From contig URQQ01000096.1 of NCBI GenBank assembly GCA_900549995.1, positions 1 to 12,214 of the forward strand: a stretch of 12,214 nucleotides of DNA, in the 5' to 3' direction. The stretch is from an uncultured Lachnospiraceae bacterium (lineage in GTDB: Bacteria > Bacillota > Clostridia > Lachnospirales > Lachnospiraceae). A program made the position numbers and the translations under genes. The number at the start of each line of letters is the position of its first letter. Position 1 is the stretch's first letter. The notes under the pieces were generated by a model that worked only from the letters and a program-made list of their open reading frames with translations, was not told where the DNA came from and ran no database searches. Below, one piece after another: positions 1 through 7,096 of the stretch.

Positions 1-27
1 TTTCGTCATTTAGGGACAGGTCTAAAC

Positions 28-74
28 GCAGTTTGGGACGTAATCCTTTTGAAAAGGATTACGTCCCAAACTGC
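28..74. repeat. Perfect 23-bp inverted repeat (long hairpin)
   Basis: Positions 28-50 are the exact reverse complement of positions 52-74, with a single G at 51 between the arms. A perfect 23-bp stem is much longer than a normal terminator or operator. No T-tract follows it on either strand, so it is unlikely to be an intrinsic terminator. Just left of it, 10-27 can form a weaker hairpin (TTTAG pairing with CTAAA). The block lies between whatever gene precedes the window and the first hydrogenase-maturation gene. It could be a dispersed REP/MITE-like element or a regulatory stem-loop; which one cannot be decided from this window. Confidence 0.85.
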
Positions 75-119
75 ACCAAACTTGAACGTTTTAACAAATT
101 GGAAGGAGGTAACGGGCTT

Positions 120-368
120 ATGGAGACAAGAATTGCCTTGATCGGCATTGTCGTGACGAGCCATGAATGTATTGACCAGCTGAATTCGCTGCTCAGTGAA
201 TATGGCAGTTATATTATCGGCCGTATGGGGATTCCGTATAAGGAGAAGAATGTATCAGTCATCAGTATCACTTTGGATGCCCCGAACGATATTATCAGTG
301 CACTTTCCGGGAAAATCGGCATGCTTCCCGGCATTAATACGAAGACTATTTATGCGAAAACGAATTAG
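120..368 (+). CDS. TM1266-type iron-only hydrogenase system regulator-like protein
   Basis: This 82-residue protein starts METRIALIGIVVTSHE and ends with a MLPGINTKTIYAK segment. That pattern is characteristic of the small TM1266 family (putative iron-only hydrogenase system regulator), which has a ferredoxin-like ACT/NikR-C-type fold and occurs almost only beside [FeFe]-hydrogenase maturation genes. Its biochemical role is not established; regulation is presumed from fold and context. The open frame extends upstream to position 33, but that part runs through the palindrome. I chose ATG 120 because GGAAGGAGGT at 101-110 sits at a proper distance and because the family begins with this hydrophobic strand. 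No DNA-binding domain is visible, so a ligand-sensing or partner-binding role is as likely as direct DNA binding. hydE follows after 43 bp, probably in the same transcript. Confidence 0.85.
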   Translation: METRIALIGIVVTSHECIDQLNSLLSEYGSYIIGRMGIPYKEKNVSVISITLDAPNDIISALSGKIGMLPGINTKTIYAKTN

Positions 369-411
369 AGTGTAATCAAATATCTACTCTGATGTAAATG
401 AAGGGATTTTT

Positions 412-1485
412 ATGAACCATACATACCAGACAAACAAGACACCCGTACAGTTGATTGACCAGCTATACCGGGAACAAGAGCTTACAAAGCAGGAATGGAT
501 TGCGCTGATTGATTCCAGAACCCCTGTCATTGCCGAGTACCTGTTTGCGAAGGCGCGTGAGGTCCGGCATAAATACTATGGACATGATGTCTACATCCGC
601 GGGCTGATTGAGTTTACAAACTACTGCAGAAATAACTGTCTGTACTGCGGAATACGGCGGGAGAATGCAAACGTGGAAAGATACCGGCTCACCAGGGAAC
701 AGATTCTTGACTGCTGTGACACCGGATACCGGCTTGGCTTCCGGACATTCGTTCTTCAGGGCGGCGAGGATGCCTTCTATACGGACCGTAAGCTGGAAGA
801 TATCATCCAGTCGATCCACCGGGCACATCCCGACTGTGCCATCACACTTTCCATCGGGGAACGAAGCACGGACAGCTACCGCAGACTCTATAAAGCCGGC
901 GCCGACCGTTTTCTTCTCAGGCACGAGACCTGCAACAGCGCACATTATGCACGGCTCCATCCAAGAGAACTGACCGCAGCCCACAGACAGCAGTGTCTGC
1001 ACAGCCTGAAAGAGATCGGCTACCAGACCGGAACCGGTTTTATGGTAGGTTCCCCGTACCAGACGACAGAAAATCTTGCCGAAGATATGCTGTATATTAA
1101 ATCCCTGAACCCACACATGGTTGGGATCGGCCCATTTATACCGCACCATGATACCCCGTTCGCAGATGAACCTGCAGGAACCCTGGAACTGACTTTGTTT
1201 ATGCTCGGCCTTCTGAGGCTGATGCTTCCAAAAGTTCTTCTTCCCGCAACGACCGCACTCGGCACAATTGCGCCGGACGGACGGGAACGCGGAATCCTGG
1301 CAGGGGCCAACGTTGTCATGCCCAACCTTTCACCCGTAGATGTCCGTAAATCCTACGCCCTCTACGATAACAAAATCTGCACAGGGGATGAAGCCGCCGA
1401 ATGCCTGAACTGTCTGAAAAACAGAATGGATTCCATCGGTTACCGGGTCGTTGCATCACGAGGCGACTCCCTCGTCTCCGTCTGA
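412..1485 (+). CDS. hydE: [FeFe] hydrogenase H-cluster radical SAM maturase HydE
   Basis: HydE is a cytoplasmic radical S-adenosylmethionine enzyme that helps build the 2Fe subcluster of [FeFe] hydrogenase, acting on the iron-cysteine-CO/CN product of HydG on the way to the azadithiolate-bridged cluster. The 357-residue protein has normal family length. The radical SAM motif CX3CX2C is at Cys72, Cys76 and Cys79 (YCRNNCLYCG). The GGED motif at 117-120 is the usual SAM-binding element. Cys323, Cys331 and Cys334 have the C-X7-C-X2-C spacing of the optional second Fe-S site known from Thermotoga HydE, so this copy probably keeps that accessory cluster. The ATG at 412 is preceded by GAAGGG at 400-405. 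It lies 43 bp after the TM1266-like gene and 38 bp before hydG, consistent with one operon. BioB and PylB are relatives, but the hydG neighbour and the C-terminal cysteines favour HydE. Confidence 0.95.
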   Translation: MNHTYQTNKTPVQLIDQLYREQELTKQEWIALIDSRTPVIAEYLFAKAREVRHKYYGHDVYIRGLIEFTNYCRNNCLYCGIRRENANVERYRLTREQILDCCDTGYRLGFRTFVLQGGEDAFYTDRKLEDIIQSIHRAHPDCAITLSIGERSTDSYRRLYKAGADRFLLRHETCNSAHYARLHPRELTAAHRQQCLHSLKEIGYQTGTGFMVGSPYQTTENLAEDMLYIKSLNPHMVGIGPFIPHHDTPFADEPAGTLELTLFMLGLLRLMLPKVLLPATTALGTIAPDGRERGILAGANVVMPNLSPVDVRKSYALYDNKICTGDEAAECLNCLKNRMDSIGYRVVASRGDSLVSV

Positions 1486-1523
1486 TTCACATGAATCTTT
1501 ACCCATCAAAGGAGGAACCATAT

Positions 1524-2945
1524 ATGTATAACAAGGCGTCAAAAAAAGCAGAAGAATTTATCAATGATGAAGAAATCCTCTCCACACTTCAATATGCAGA
1601 AGAAAACAAACACAACCTGGCTCTGATCGATGAAATCCTCGAAAAAGCGAGAAAACGAAAAGGTCTTTCTCACAAAGATGCAGCAGTTCTCCTGGACTGT
1701 GACATCCCTGAGAAAAATGAAGAAATTTTCGCACTGGCTGAGCAGATCAAAAAAGATTTCTACGGCAACCGTATCGTAATGTTTGCCCCGCTTTACCTGT
1801 CCAACTACTGCATCAACGGCTGTACTTACTGTCCGTATCACATGAAAAACAAGCACATCGCCCGTAAAAAACTCACCCAGGACGAAATCCGCAAAGAAGT
1901 CATAGCACTTCAGGATATGGGCCACAAACGACTCGCGCTGGAGGCAGGGGAAGATCCGGTAAACAACCCAATCGAATATATCCTGGAATGCATCGATACG
2001 ATTTACAGTATCAAACATAAAAATGGGGAAATCCGCCGTGTCAATGTCAACATTGCAGCCACAACTGTTGAAAATTACCGCAAGTTAAAAGAAGCCGGGA
2101 TCGGTACATACATCTTATTCCAGGAGACTTACCACAAGGAAAGTTACTTACAGCTTCATCCAACCGGGCCAAAACATGACTACGACTATCACACAGAGGC
2201 CATGGACCGTGCGATGGAAGGCGGCATTGACGACGTCGGATGCGGTGTACTGTTCGGCCTTGATAAATACCGCTATGAATTTACCGGGCTTTTAATGCAC
2301 GCTGAGCATCTGGAGGCAGTCTTTGGCGTCGGCCCGCACACCATCAGCGTCCCGAGGCTTCAGCCGGCAGATGATATCAATCCGGAAGAATTCGACAACG
2401 GCATCAGTGATGATATTTTCGCCAAACTCGTGGCCTGTATCCGAATCGCCGTTCCTTACACCGGCATGATCATTTCTACAAGAGAAAGCCAGAAGACAAG
2501 GGAACGTGTCCTCCACCTTGGCATCTCCCAGATCAGCGGCGGTTCCAAGACAAGTGTCGGCGGTTATGCTGAACCGGAACCGGAAGATGAACGTTCTGAG
2601 CAGTTCGACGTCAGCGATACCCGTACACTCGATGAAGTTGTCAAATGGCTCATGGATCTTGGTTATATTCCAAGTTTCTGCACCGCCTGTTACCGTGCCG
2701 GCAGAACCGGCGACCGCTTCATGTCACTGTGCAAGAGCGGGCAGATCCAGAACTGCTGCCATCCCAACGCGCTGATGACACTGAAAGAATATCTGATGGA
2801 CTATGCTTCTCCTGCCACCAAAGAAATCGGAGACAAACTGATCGAGCAGGAAGTGAACAATGTGCCAAATGAAAAGGTGAGAAAGACCGTCCTCGATAAT
2901 CTGAAAGCAATTGAAGAAGATAACCGGAGAGACTTCCGCTTCTAA
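1524..2945 (+). CDS. hydG: [FeFe] hydrogenase H-cluster radical SAM maturase HydG
   Basis: HydG is a radical SAM tyrosine lyase. It cleaves tyrosine to p-cresol and dehydroglycine and turns the latter into the CO and cyanide ligands delivered to the hydrogenase 2Fe subcluster. The 473-residue protein is full length. The radical SAM cysteines are Cys96, Cys100 and Cys103 (YCINGCTYC) in the N-terminal TIM barrel. The C-terminal CX2CX22C motif that holds the auxiliary five-iron cluster is at Cys386, Cys389 and Cys412. Both motifs distinguish HydG from the thiamine enzyme ThiH, whose C-terminus lacks the auxiliary site. ATG 1524 was chosen over the in-frame ATG at 1401 because AAAGGAGG at 1508-1515 precedes it, and because the longer frame would run inside hydE. 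A strong terminator follows immediately, so hydF, the scaffold GTPase, is not cotranscribed downstream. Confidence 0.96.
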   Translation: MYNKASKKAEEFINDEEILSTLQYAEENKHNLALIDEILEKARKRKGLSHKDAAVLLDCDIPEKNEEIFALAEQIKKDFYGNRIVMFAPLYLSNYCINGCTYCPYHMKNKHIARKKLTQDEIRKEVIALQDMGHKRLALEAGEDPVNNPIEYILECIDTIYSIKHKNGEIRRVNVNIAATTVENYRKLKEAGIGTYILFQETYHKESYLQLHPTGPKHDYDYHTEAMDRAMEGGIDDVGCGVLFGLDKYRYEFTGLLMHAEHLEAVFGVGPHTISVPRLQPADDINPEEFDNGISDDIFAKLVACIRIAVPYTGMIISTRESQKTRERVLHLGISQISGGSKTSVGGYAEPEPEDERSEQFDVSDTRTLDEVVKWLMDLGYIPSFCTACYRAGRTGDRFMSLCKSGQIQNCCHPNALMTLKEYLMDYASPATKEIGDKLIEQEVNNVPNEKVRKTVLDNLKAIEEDNRRDFRF

Positions 2946-2949
2946 CCCT

Positions 2950-3007
2950 AAAAACGTGCCGTCCATTCATGATTTCCCATATCATGAATGGACGGCACGC
3001 TCTTTTC
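2950..3007. terminator. Bidirectional intrinsic terminator between convergent genes
   Basis: Positions 2955-2973 and 2981-2999 are perfect 19-bp complementary arms with a 7-nt loop. On the plus strand the stem is followed by a T-rich run (3001-3008). On the minus strand it is followed by five U residues (complement of A 2950-2954). It therefore can end transcription of hydG from the left and of the 3009-4004 gene from the right. Confidence 0.93.
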
Positions 3008-3008
3008 T

Positions 3009-4004
3009 CTACTGTTCCTTCTCAATTTCCTGCATTTCCGCCGGAGTATACCCCCGGTTCAGCACCATACGTGAATGATTCCAAAGATCGATCAGAAGCG
3101 GCACGAAATCCTGAACCTGCTCCTCACCCTGGAAAATCATCTGATACTCCTCCAGAATTTCCAGGATATCCTCGATACTTCCTCCCTTGCGGATCACAAT
3201 CTGGATCACAGAACACGCCTCCGCAATGTCCTCAATCTCCGCATGCAGAACCTTTTGAAGATACTGCATCACCCTCGCCATTTCTTTCGTAATTTCAGTC
3301 TGATCATATCTTGCCAGTTTCTCTACCTCAGCCTTAGGCGGGAAATAAAACGGACTGTTCTGCTGCCGTTCATAAAGATCTTTGTATCTCTCCTCTTCCA
3401 CCAGCCCAGAATCAACAAACAGGCCGTCACGATATTCAAAATCACATCTGTACAGGCGGAGCACTTCGTACACGTGCATGATCTCTTCTTCCTTCGTCTC
3501 CGGCTTCTCATACCGGTTAAAAAATTCCACCATCACTTCCGGCGGAGTCACCGCATACAGATTATTCGCAGCGTGGCAGTAATCCCCAAGCAGGTTGACC
3601 CTCGCCCGCTCCTTCCGAAATCCCGGAGTATTCATTCTCTGATAAGCCTCTTTTACATCCTCCGGTACGAAAACCGTCATATCCTCGCGCACCGCACAAT
3701 ATCCTCCGGCAAACAGGTAATCAAAACTTCCGTCATATCCTTCCTGAAGCTGTTCCCTGCTTTCAGACGCCGCCTCAAACCGCTGAATCTCTTCCCCCGT
3801 CATACATAAAAAATAACGCTCCATCTCCTCAGACGAAAGAAGATAATTCTTAACATTCTCAGCCAGTTCACCTTTTCTCCACTTCGAATATCCCTTCATA
3901 TGGTGAAGCTTCGCAATCATCACAAGCTCCTCTTTTGTATACTCTGTAAAAACATCCGCAAGCCTCTCTGTATTTAAACCATTGTCTCTGCCGGCATCTG
4001 ACAT
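3009..4004 (-). CDS. Rho N-terminal/SAP-like domain protein of unknown function
   Basis: This 331-residue soluble protein has no signal peptide or membrane segment. Residues about 20-56 (YTKEELVMIAKLHHMKGYSK onward, then KGELAENVKNYL) match the helix-extended-loop-helix pattern of Rho N-terminal or SAP-like domains, which often bind nucleic acid. The rest is acidic and mainly helical. The C-terminal WNHSRMVLNRGYTPAEM segment (about 307-323) resembles the stretch found before SEC-C zinc domains in many clostridial proteins, but no SEC-C cysteine cluster follows here. ATG 4004 has a GGAGGGAG ribosome binding site. It is the last gene of a minus-strand series after the amidohydrolase and CPBP protease, separated by 81 bp that could hold its own promoter. 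A nucleic-acid-related role is inference from the short N-terminal motif only. Confidence 0.7.
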   Translation of the reverse strand: MSDAGRDNGLNTERLADVFTEYTKEELVMIAKLHHMKGYSKWRKGELAENVKNYLLSSEEMERYFLCMTGEEIQRFEAASESREQLQEGYDGSFDYLFAGGYCAVREDMTVFVPEDVKEAYQRMNTPGFRKERARVNLLGDYCHAANNLYAVTPPEVMVEFFNRYEKPETKEEEIMHVYEVLRLYRCDFEYRDGLFVDSGLVEEERYKDLYERQQNSPFYFPPKAEVEKLARYDQTEITKEMARVMQYLQKVLHAEIEDIAEACSVIQIVIRKGGSIEDILEILEEYQMIFQGEEQVQDFVPLLIDLWNHSRMVLNRGYTPAEMQEIEKEQ

Positions 4005-4049
4005 AATTTCTCCCTCCGCGCTCCAACCGGAGCAGTCATATTTCTCTAT

Positions 4050-4069
4050 TACAGTGAATCGTACAGTGA
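4050..4069. repeat. Tandem 8-bp direct repeat upstream of the Rho-N-like gene
   Basis: TACAGTGA occurs at 4050-4057 and again at 4062-4069, 12 bp apart and thus about one helical turn. The pair lies in the 81-bp gap before the 3009-4004 gene, where a promoter or operator would be expected. A short GCTCC/GGAGC hairpin (4018-4031) lies between it and the ribosome binding site. Function is not shown; chance is possible for a repeat this short. Confidence 0.4.
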
Positions 4070-4085
4070 TTGATTATCGACTATA

Positions 4086-5075
4086 TTAGTATTTAAAATT
4101 ATACTGGTACTGAACCATCTCATTCATATAGGACACATCTACAATAAAAGAAGTGCAAAGAAGAATCAGGCCGCAAAGCAGGATCGTTCCTGTGATGATC
4201 AGCAGGACTATCATCGTTGTCTTCTTTTCCTTTGTATAAATCCGGTCCGCATCCCTTCTGATTCCCCTGTGAAGCAGATAATTACCGATATAGACAGCAA
4301 ATGGAACAGCCGCTGCAGCCAGTACATAGATTGCCACTGTCATCAGCGGAATCCCAGCCACAGACACCGGATCAGCCGCACTGTCGTAAACACCGGATGA
4401 GGATACCAGATTCAAAAATTTCGTCATAATATACAGGATGACAACTGCAATAAAATTATTCAGAAAATGGAGAATTACCGTATAGACCATATTTCCCGTC
4501 TCATACACGATATAAGCAAATACAGCCCCGATCAGTCCCGTCGATAAGAATTTTACTGCACTTCCATGGCACGCCCCGAATAAAACGCCGATGATCACAA
4601 TGACCACCCATTTATTAGAAATGCTCCCTTTCAGGCTGCTCTGCAGCACACCCCGAAAGACCGCTTCCTCACAGATTGCCGGCATCACCGCAATGATGAA
4701 CGCAGACAGAAGAAATCCCATCTCAAGATCCATCCCGCCAAGCTGCTGTGTCGCATCCTGTATCTGCTTTGGTGCCAGATACATTGCAATCATCAGGCAT
4801 GCAGTGGAGATGGTATTCATCGCCCACAGAAGGATTCCCCCTCCAACAAGCGGTACAATCTTCGGCTTTCCAACCGGAAATGCCTCCCTTAGATTCCCTC
4901 CAAATACCACAACCGTCCCAACAGCAGTCAGAAGAAACAACAGTTCCCCAACCAGCGATACATACGGTCCAAACACACGTCCCACAGGTGATCTTATCAC
5001 CAGCAGACTGATCAGAAATAACAAAAATGCGATCACCCCGTGATAAAATTTCAATTCTTTTTTTCCATTTAGCAT
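4086..5075 (-). CDS. CPBP family intramembrane glutamic endopeptidase (CAAX/Abi type)
   Basis: This 329-residue polytopic membrane protein has about eight hydrophobic segments (roughly 11-28, 36-58, 74-100, 119-136, 156-170, 175-192, 196-220, 240-265, plus a C-terminal anchor at 288-312). The catalytic signatures of the CPBP (Abi, PF02517) family are all present: EEAVFR at 136-141 (EExxxR), FGACH at 166-170 (FxxxH) and HFLNN at 203-207 (HxxxN). Relatives cleave membrane-embedded or prenylated substrates, and in bacteria some process bacteriocins or confer self-immunity; the substrate here is unknown. The start codon overlaps the end of the amidohydrolase gene by 7 bp (ATGCTAA), with GGGAGAA inside that gene as ribosome binding site, so the two are translationally coupled. 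The C-terminal extension with an extra membrane helix after the core is longer than in minimal members. Confidence 0.9.
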   Translation of the reverse strand: MLNGKKELKFYHGVIAFLLFLISLLVIRSPVGRVFGPYVSLVGELLFLLTAVGTVVVFGGNLREAFPVGKPKIVPLVGGGILLWAMNTISTACLMIAMYLAPKQIQDATQQLGGMDLEMGFLLSAFIIAVMPAICEEAVFRGVLQSSLKGSISNKWVVIVIIGVLFGACHGSAVKFLSTGLIGAVFAYIVYETGNMVYTVILHFLNNFIAVVILYIMTKFLNLVSSSGVYDSAADPVSVAGIPLMTVAIYVLAAAAVPFAVYIGNYLLHRGIRRDADRIYTKEKKTTMIVLLIITGTILLCGLILLCTSFIVDVSYMNEMVQYQYNFKY

Positions 5076-6067
5076 ACAGCTTCTCCCATGCAGTTTTTCA
5101 GGTTCATAAATTTCATAAAATTATCATGGTACACTTTTCTGAGCACCAGACTGTCAAGGCCAAGCCCATGCATCAGGACAGGCTCTCCTTCTTTGACATA
5201 CTGTCCGTCCGGACGCAGAATATAATCCCCTTTCGTCTCCAGGAATTTCGTGATCAGCGAGATCCTCGACCGGCTCTCATCCATCGAAAGCGGAAGCTTC
5301 TCCCTCCGTATAATCGACCTTGCACCGATATCGGTCCCATAACAGATCCTATCCTGGTATTTTATGAAAAATTCCTTTGCCTTATCCTCCTGTTCGGATA
5401 AATTATAGTAAAGTTCAATTCCCGGCGCCAGATCAATCATCACATTCGGAAACTGATCCAGTATCTCCCCCAGTCTCGGAAGCTGTCTGGACATAAAAAA
5501 GAAATGCGGAAAACAGATCCGAAGCTTCGGATTCTTTTTCAGCCGCTCCATCACCTGCCGATACTGCTCTTCGTTGTTAATATATGTATCATCATAAAAC
5601 CAGCCCGCCTGCTTCGCAAATTCCGAAATCTGCCCGGCATCCCAGAAATCTTCCGGATCATTGACATGAAACATTACCGGAATCTGCTCCTTCTCAAGCT
5701 TCTCAAAATACGGATCCCACACCATATCATCAAAATCCGGAACCGGCCACTGCTTTCTCACAATTGGCTTTCCTTCCAGCATTTTAATCCCTGTGCACCC
5801 CATCTCCATCAATCTGTCAATCTCCTGGGGCAGCATAAAAATCAGATGCTCCTTTGGAAGTTCAAAAATATCCCTCGCAATTCCGCCGAATACATACACC
5901 GGAACCTTTGACTGTTTCTTAAAACGCAGTGCGTCATTTTCCACCGCCCATTTACCATCCTTCGGTATGCACTGCAGTGCGATACCCTCTATATTATATT
6001 CCTCAATCAGCTGATTGAATTTGATCCTGCCAAGACTGTCAGCATAGTGAACATGTCCATCTATCAT
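5069..6067 (-). CDS. Amidohydrolase family protein (TIM-barrel, Amidohydro_2-like)
   Basis: Predicted metal-dependent hydrolase or decarboxylase of the amidohydrolase superfamily. Numbered from ATG 6067 (332 residues), the N-terminal HxH is at His5 and His7 (MIDGHVH). Later metal or catalytic candidates are His134 in MFHVND, His188 in FPHFFF and Asp246 in YGTDIGA. This order of HxH, H, H, D is the superfamily hallmark, but the substrate cannot be predicted. There are two possible starts. GTG 6076 adds three residues; ATG 6067 has AGGTG six bases upstream and gives the usual MIDGHVH beginning, so I prefer it. It is the first gene of a minus-strand unit with the CPBP protease, which overlaps its stop. 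A promoter at 6115-6143 reads into it. Cytoplasmic; no signal peptide. Confidence 0.82.
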   Translation of the reverse strand: MIDGHVHYADSLGRIKFNQLIEEYNIEGIALQCIPKDGKWAVENDALRFKKQSKVPVYVFGGIARDIFELPKEHLIFMLPQEIDRLMEMGCTGIKMLEGKPIVRKQWPVPDFDDMVWDPYFEKLEKEQIPVMFHVNDPEDFWDAGQISEFAKQAGWFYDDTYINNEEQYRQVMERLKKNPKLRICFPHFFFMSRQLPRLGEILDQFPNVMIDLAPGIELYYNLSEQEDKAKEFFIKYQDRICYGTDIGARSIIRREKLPLSMDESRSRISLITKFLETKGDYILRPDGQYVKEGEPVLMHGLGLDSLVLRKVYHDNFMKFMNLKNCMGEAVC

Positions 6068-6114
6068 TTCAGACACCTTCTTTCCCTTATATTTCTCCCA
6101 CGTTATACTCTTTT

Positions 6115-6143
6115 ATTGTAACGGTCATGCCAATTTATTACAA
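6115..6143 (-). promoter_or_regulatory. Predicted sigma-A promoter for the amidohydrolase-protease unit
   Basis: On the minus strand TTGTAA (6138-6143) and TACAAT (6115-6120) are separated by 17 bp, a good housekeeping-type pair. Transcription would start near 6108, giving a leader of about 40 nt before the amidohydrolase start. Confidence 0.55.
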
Positions 6144-6228
6144 TACAAGACAAGAAATTTTCATAATCTTTCTGCAGCCAGCTCCCGGTCAAATTCCTGT
6201 TTCTAATTTCCAATATGTTATAATTTAC

Positions 6229-6260
6229 TTGACCTTCCAGCACGGAGGATAGTTTATACT
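6229..6260 (+). promoter_or_regulatory. MerR-type promoter/operator with elongated spacer, upstream of its own merR
   Basis: TTGACC at 6229-6234 is followed after 19 bp by TTATAC (6254-6259), or after 20 bp by TATACT (6255-6260). MerR-family activators act on just such over-long spacers and bind a dyad between the two boxes. Here the spacer contains CCTTCC and GGAGGA as imperfect arms around AGCAC, similar in form to CueR/BmrR-type operators. The merR start codon is only 20 bp further on, so the site implies autoregulation of the merR-BtrH unit. A possible constitutive extended -10 (TGTTATAAT, 6216-6224) lies just upstream and could provide basal expression. Confidence 0.7.
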
Positions 6261-6280
6261 GAAAACAAGAGGAGGCAGCC

Positions 6281-7096
6281 ATGTATAAAATAAGCCAGTT
6301 TTCTAAACTTTCCGGTTTGACCGCAAAAACACTGCGTTATTATGATAACGAAGGAATTTTACAGCCTTCCTGTCGAAATACGGCAAACCAATATCGTTAC
6401 TACAACGATGAAGACTTGAAAAAAGCCCTGCTGATCAGGCATCTGCGCTCTTTAGATTTCTCTATCGCAGAAATAAAGGACGTCGTCAAAACTGTGGAGA
6501 CAGAGGATGATTTGACATATATTCTTCAGGAAAAAATCAGATTTATCGAAAAGAATATATCAAAAGAAAAAGAACTCATACAAAAAATCAGTCTGAGCAC
6601 TTCCTCTTTTGGCATCGTACACAAAAATAACAACTATAAAATTGATCATCTGACAGTCCCTGCAATGTATGTTGCTTCTATTCGGTTCACCGGAAAGTAC
6701 AGCGACCTGGATACCTATGTACTGCTGCTATATAAAGCAGTAAAAAATAACGGTGACGGTAAACACTTCAACATCTATTATGATGGGGAATGCGTTGAAA
6801 CCGCTGATATAGAACTGTGTATTCCTGTCAAGAAACATATCACAGATAAACTTATTACATGCAGGACATTACCCGGGATAGCCGCAGTTCATACAACACA
6901 TTATGGCAGTTATGACACACTGTTCCTTGCATATAAAGCGTTATTTGAATACGTCAACACCCACCAATTAAAAATTCTGACACCATCCAGAGAAATATAT
7001 ACCAAATGTCCCGGTTTCATTTTCCGGGGAAATCCGGCCAATTATGTCACTGAAATTCTTTTACCCTATGAAACAGACGAAAAGGAGTCCCTATGA
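6281..7096 (+). CDS. MerR family regulator with GyrI-like effector-binding domain (BmrR-like)
   Basis: This 271-residue transcription factor has an N-terminal MerR winged helix (MYKISQFSKLSGLTAKTLRY, then the YRYYNDED wing at about 38-45). A dimerising coiled coil spans about 76-110, and a C-terminal GyrI/BmrR-type sensor domain spans about 118-265. The sensor is recognised from DIELCIPV (176-183), the HTTHYGSYDTLFLAYKALFE stretch (204-223) and PSREIYTKCPG (235-245), ending with Glu258 in VTEILLP. That position is where BmrR-like proteins keep the glutamate that meets cationic, often drug-like, ligands. The ribosome binding site GGAGG (6271-6275) is 5 nt from the ATG. Its stop overlaps the next start by 4 bp (ATGA). 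The MerR-type promoter immediately upstream suggests autoactivation on ligand binding. Unlike most BmrR-type regulators, it has no efflux pump beside it. Confidence 0.9.
   Translation: MYKISQFSKLSGLTAKTLRYYDNEGILQPSCRNTANQYRYYNDEDLKKALLIRHLRSLDFSIAEIKDVVKTVETEDDLTYILQEKIRFIEKNISKEKELIQKISLSTSSFGIVHKNNNYKIDHLTVPAMYVASIRFTGKYSDLDTYVLLLYKAVKNNGDGKHFNIYYDGECVETADIELCIPVKKHITDKLITCRTLPGIAAVHTTHYGSYDTLFLAYKALFEYVNTHQLKILTPSREIYTKCPGFIFRGNPANYVTEILLPYETDEKESL

Noticed and set aside
33..119. Upstream extension of the TM1266-like protein
   Set aside because: It runs through the palindrome, and the family begins at the ATG at 120, which has a strong ribosome binding site.
463..1149. Minus-strand open frame of 228 codons opposite hydE
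   Set aside because: It lies entirely within the well-supported hydE gene, has no family resemblance, and no ribosome binding site or neighbour supports it.
1401..1523. Upstream extension of hydG into hydE
   Set aside because: It would be translated from within hydE and does not resemble HydG; AAAGGAGG precedes ATG 1524.
3075..3809. Plus-strand open frame of 244 codons opposite the Rho-N-like gene
   Set aside because: The composition is that of an antisense shadow (His/Leu/Arg-rich), and the minus-strand gene has a clear start, domain pattern and terminator.
4018..4031. GCTCC/GGAGC mini-hairpin before the Rho-N-like gene as a ribosomal switch
   Set aside because: Only a 5-bp stem, and it does not include the ribosome binding site or show an alternative pairing.
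6170..6193. Second TTGACC on the minus strand as another MerR-type promoter
   Set aside because: No acceptable -10 box at 17-20 bp and no convincing dyad; the 6115-6143 pair is the better minus-strand promoter.
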